From contig DQED01000317.1 in NCBI GenBank assembly GCA_003525525.1, forward strand, positions 1 through 8,464: 8,464 nucleotides of DNA, read 5' to 3'. The stretch comes from Desulfovibrio sp. GTDB taxonomy: Bacteria > Desulfobacterota > Desulfovibrionia > Desulfovibrionales > Desulfovibrionaceae. The stretch's first letter is position 1, and every line of letters starts with the position of its first letter. This document shows positions 6,461 to 8,464 of this stretch, in pieces. The notes under the pieces are model-generated. The model was not told the origin of the DNA. It saw only the letters and a list, made by a program, of their open reading frames with translations, and made no database searches. Made by a program: the position numbers and the translations under genes.

Positions 6461-7317
6461 ACATATTCCCGAAGACTCTGCACCCAGGGCCTGGGCGTGC
6501 GGCCGATGGCCTCGGCCAGCTTGGCGTTCGACAGCGCCGAATAGCGCGGCCGCCAGGCTTTTTGCGGATACGCCGAGGAGGGGATGGGCAGCACCCTGCA
6601 GTGGATGCCGGCCGCGATCACGGCTTCTGCGGCCAGTTCGCACCAGCTGGCATGCCCCGAGCCCACGGCGTGGAAGACGCCGGTCTTTCCGGTCGCGGCC
6701 AGGTCCGCCGACCAGCCGGCCAGGTCCAGGGTGCAGGTGGGCGAGCCGACCTGGTCGGACACCACCTTGAGTTCCTCCCGGGTCCGGGCGAGGTTCAGGA
6801 TGGTGTCCACGAAGTTCTTCTTTCCCGGCCCGAACAGCCAGGCCGTGCGCAGAATCTGGTACTTGAGCGCCCCGGCCTCCAGGATGGCCTTTTCCCCGGC
6901 CAGCTTGCTCGCGCCGTAGACCGAGCGCGGGTCGGTCGGGTCTTCTTCCCTGTACGGCTTGTCCGCGTCGCCGCCGAAGACGAAATCCGTGCTGTAGTGC
7001 ACGAACATGACCTTGGCCGCGTCGCAGGTCCGGGCGAGCAGCCCGGGCAGGTCGCGGTTGAGGCGGTAGGCCGCGTCCGCGTCGTCCTCGGCCGCGTCCA
7101 CGGCGGTGTAGGCCACGGTGTTGAACAGGTGCGTGGCGTCGAAAGCCTCGATGGCGCGCGCCACGGCGTCCGCGTCGAAGGGGTCGAGCTCGCTGCGCGT
7201 GGTGGGCGAAACCGCGAATCCCGAAGCGAGGAGGGCGGCGCAAAGCGGGCGGCCGAGCAGCCCGGTCTTGCCGCCAAGCACGATGGCGCGGCCTTTTTCG
7301 GCGCTGGCGGCACTCAC
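6427..7317 (-). CDS. rfbD: dTDP-4-dehydrorhamnose reductase
   Basis: RfbD (RmlD) reduces dTDP-4-dehydro-L-rhamnose with NAD(P)H to dTDP-L-rhamnose, the last step of donor synthesis, in the cytoplasm. The 296-residue protein is an extended short-chain dehydrogenase. The Rossmann turn GGKTGLLG is at 15-22, then NTVAYTAVDAAE (66-77), STDFVFGG (109-116) and the catalytic Y134-x3-K138 in VYGASKLAGE. SDQVGSPT (187-194) and RPRYSAL (256-262) are family marks. The length is normal. The frame is open to an ATG at 7404, but that would overlap rfbB by about 90 bp. The GTG at 7315-7317 overlaps the rfbB stop as GTGA and has GGAG 7 nt upstream (7325-7328), so it is preferred. It is co-transcribed with and translationally coupled to rfbB. 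The 3' end lies antisense inside the soluble kinase gene. Confidence 0.95.
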   Translation of the reverse strand: MSAASAEKGRAIVLGGKTGLLGRPLCAALLASGFAVSPTTRSELDPFDADAVARAIEAFDATHLFNTVAYTAVDAAEDDADAAYRLNRDLPGLLARTCDAAKVMFVHYSTDFVFGGDADKPYREEDPTDPRSVYGASKLAGEKAILEAGALKYQILRTAWLFGPGKKNFVDTILNLARTREELKVVSDQVGSPTCTLDLAGWSADLAATGKTGVFHAVGSGHASWCELAAEAVIAAGIHCRVLPIPSSAYPQKAWRPRYSALSNAKLAEAIGRTPRPWVQSLREYVYSQAQAHTSD

Positions 7318-7328
7318 GCCCTTGCTCC
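7314..7328 (-). promoter_or_regulatory. rfbB stop / rfbD start overlap with Shine-Dalgarno
   Basis: On the minus strand GGAG (7325-7328) lies 7 nt before GTG (7315-7317), which shares two bases with the TGA stop of rfbB (7314-7316), making the four-base unit GTGA. This fixes the rfbD start and implies translational coupling, giving similar output of the two enzymes. Confidence 0.8.
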
Positions 7329-8333
7329 GTACCAGCTGTCCATGAACTGGCGGTAGGCCCCGGATTTGACGCTCTCGAGCCATGCGCCGTTGTCGCGGTA
7401 CCACTGCACGGTTTCGGCGATGCCGCGCGCGAAGTCGTAGGCCGGGGCGAAGCCCAGTTCGCGGGCGGCCTTGGTGAAGTCCATGGCGTAGCGGCGGTCG
7501 TGGCCGGGGCGGTCGGTCACGAAGCGGATGAGGCTTTCGGGCTTGCCGAGCGCGCTAAGGAGGGTGCGCACGACTTCGATGTTGGGCTTTTCCGCGTCGC
7601 CGCCGAAGTTGTAGATCTCGCCGGCCTTGCCCTTGAGCAGGGCCAATTCCACGCCGCGGCAGTGGTCCGTGACGAAGATCCAGTCGCGCACGTTCATGCC
7701 GTCGCCGTAGACGGGCAGGGGCTCGTCGGCCGTGGCCCGGGAGAACATGAGCGGGATGAGCTTTTCCGGGAACTGGTAGGGGCCGTAGTTGTTGGAGCAG
7801 CGGGTGATGACCGTGTCGTAGCCGTAGGTTTCGAAGGCGGCGCGCACGAGCATGTCCGCCCCGGCCTTGCTGGCCGAGTAGGGGCTGTTGGGGGCCAGCG
7901 GCGTGTCCTCGCGGAATTTTCCCTCCGGTCCGAGCGTGCCGTAGACCTCGTCGGTGGAGACGTGGACGAAACGGCGCACGCCGCCGGTGCGGGCCGCGTC
8001 GAGCAGGCTCTGCGTGCCGGCCACGTTGGTGGCGACGAACGGCGCGGCATCGCTGATGGAGCGGTCCACGTGGGTTTCGGCCGCGAAGTTGACCACGGCC
8101 TCGATGCCATGGGCGGCGAACAGGTAATGCGCCAGTTCGGCGTTGCCGATGTCGCCCCGGACGAAGACGTAGCGGCCGGCATAGGCGGCTTCGACGTCGG
8201 CCAGGCTCTGGCGGTTGCCGGCATAGGTCAGGGCGTCGAGGTTGACGATGGTCAGGTCGTCGTGGCGGGCCAGCATGTCGCGGATGAAGTTGGAGCCGAT
8301 GAAGCCGCATCCGCCGGTCACGAGCAGTCGCAT
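7314..8333 (-). CDS. rfbB: dTDP-glucose 4,6-dehydratase
   Basis: RfbB (RmlB) converts dTDP-glucose to dTDP-4-keto-6-deoxyglucose using tightly bound NAD, the second step of dTDP-L-rhamnose synthesis and a branch point to other dTDP-deoxysugars. The 339-residue protein matches the family's usual length. The start is MRLLVTGGCGFIGSNF with the GxxGxxG NAD-binding turn. NLDALTYAGN (31-40) and AAETHVDRSI (84-93) follow. The catalytic triplet T127-D128-E129 in STDEVYG and Y152-x3-K156 in YSASK are all present, as is the long substrate motif RCSNNYGPYQFPEK (178-191). AAAAGGG about 10 nt before the ATG is an acceptable ribosome binding site. It is the first gene of the visible rfbB-rfbD unit; rfbA and rfbC, needed for the full pathway, are not in the window. 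Function is near certain; which glycan uses the product is not. Confidence 0.97.
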   Translation of the reverse strand: MRLLVTGGCGFIGSNFIRDMLARHDDLTIVNLDALTYAGNRQSLADVEAAYAGRYVFVRGDIGNAELAHYLFAAHGIEAVVNFAAETHVDRSISDAAPFVATNVAGTQSLLDAARTGGVRRFVHVSTDEVYGTLGPEGKFREDTPLAPNSPYSASKAGADMLVRAAFETYGYDTVITRCSNNYGPYQFPEKLIPLMFSRATADEPLPVYGDGMNVRDWIFVTDHCRGVELALLKGKAGEIYNFGGDAEKPNIEVVRTLLSALGKPESLIRFVTDRPGHDRRYAMDFTKAARELGFAPAYDFARGIAETVQWYRDNGAWLESVKSGAYRQFMDSWYGARA

Positions 8334-8464
8334 CTGTATTTTTCCCTTTTACTCTGGTTGGTTACGTTTGCCGTTCGGGCCAACGGGCATCTTTTTACCC
8401 GTTTGCCTCAAAAAAGTCTTGCCAAAACAGGCCGGTCCACATACATTCTTCGACGGGCGATTAA
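8334..8464 (-). other. rfbB upstream region and leader
   Basis: This 131-bp stretch has no credible reading frame and is more AT-rich than the genes. On the minus strand it contains a run of six T (within 8410-8416), a hairpin pair (separate entry), and the purine-rich AAAAGGG ribosome binding site. I could not place a -35/-10 pair with proper spacing; the nearest attempt, TTGGCA to TAAAAA, has a 22-nt spacer. The promoter could lie here or beyond the window edge. Confidence 0.5.
8365..8407 (-). promoter_or_regulatory. Mutually exclusive hairpins in the rfbB leader, possible attenuator-like element
   Basis: Read along the rfbB transcript, segment 1 (8407-8398, GGCAAACGGG), segment 2 (8387-8378, CCCGTTGGCC) and segment 3 (8372-8365, GGCAAACG) are arranged so that 2 can pair with 1 or with 3. 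Pairing 1:2 gives 9 of 10 pairs with one mismatch and a 10-nt loop. Pairing 2:3 gives 7 of 8 pairs with a 5-nt loop. Segments 1 and 3 are an 8-bp direct repeat. Switching between alternatives is how attenuators and some riboswitches work. However, no U-run follows either stem and the ribosome binding site is not sequestered, so the regulatory role is only a suggestion. Confidence 0.35.

Noticed and set aside
4847..7243. A 798-codon open frame on the minus strand spanning the soluble kinase gene and part of rfbD
   Set aside because: It is antisense to the kinase and out of frame with rfbD, both supported by full catalytic motifs. Long spurious frames are common at this G+C content.
8408..8427. 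Sigma54 promoter (TGGC with downstream TTTTTTGA) upstream of rfbB
   Set aside because: The GG element is present but the GC of the -12 element is missing at the required 10-nt spacing.

Overview
This is a high-G+C bacterial window (codon third positions are mostly G or C). It holds five complete protein genes and the 3' end of a sixth, packed with little intergenic DNA. The PiT-type phosphate permease, the large Cache/PAS hybrid kinase and the GC-rich coding style would suit a deltaproteobacterial sulfate reducer of the Desulfovibrio group. That placement is an impression from protein style, not a demonstrated assignment. I see no tRNA, rRNA, CRISPR array, transposase, integrase or phage gene.

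Layout, left to right. (1) 1-312, plus strand: C-terminal end of an inorganic phosphate transporter. (2) 335-3721, minus strand: an 1128-residue membrane hybrid sensor kinase with order TM-Cache-TM-HAMP-PAS-PAS-HisKA-HATPase-REC-Hpt. It converges on the transporter across 22 bp. Its upstream region carries a sigma70-like promoter and a perfect 15-bp palindrome at the likely transcription start. (3) 3824-4837, minus strand: a family 2 glycosyltransferase with an extra C-terminal Rossmann-like domain. (4) 4838-4969: a divergent intergenic region. (5) 4970-6460, plus strand: a soluble 496-residue protein with order degenerate receiver, intact receiver, HisKA, HATPase. (6) 6427-7317, minus strand: rfbD (dTDP-4-dehydrorhamnose reductase). 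It overlaps the kinase gene tail-to-tail by 34 bp. (7) 7314-8333, minus strand: rfbB (dTDP-glucose 4,6-dehydratase), coupled to rfbD by a 4-bp GTGA overlap. (8) 8334-8464: the rfbB leader and upstream region, with two mutually exclusive hairpins.

How they may work together. rfbB and rfbD supply two of the four steps from glucose-1-phosphate to dTDP-L-rhamnose; rfbA and rfbC are not in the window. The glycosyltransferase could use an activated sugar for a surface polysaccharide, but its donor and acceptor are unknown. The membrane kinase encodes an internal His-Asp-His relay (H631, D925, H1064) and needs an outside receiver as terminal acceptor. The intact receiver (D178) of the nearby soluble kinase is one candidate. 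Any link between the signalling genes and the sugar genes is inferred from position only. I found no clearly new multi-gene system. The most unusual items are the kinase-promoter palindrome, the rfbB leader structure, the pseudo-receiver/receiver/kinase architecture and the antisense gene overlap with its Cys-Ala tail.
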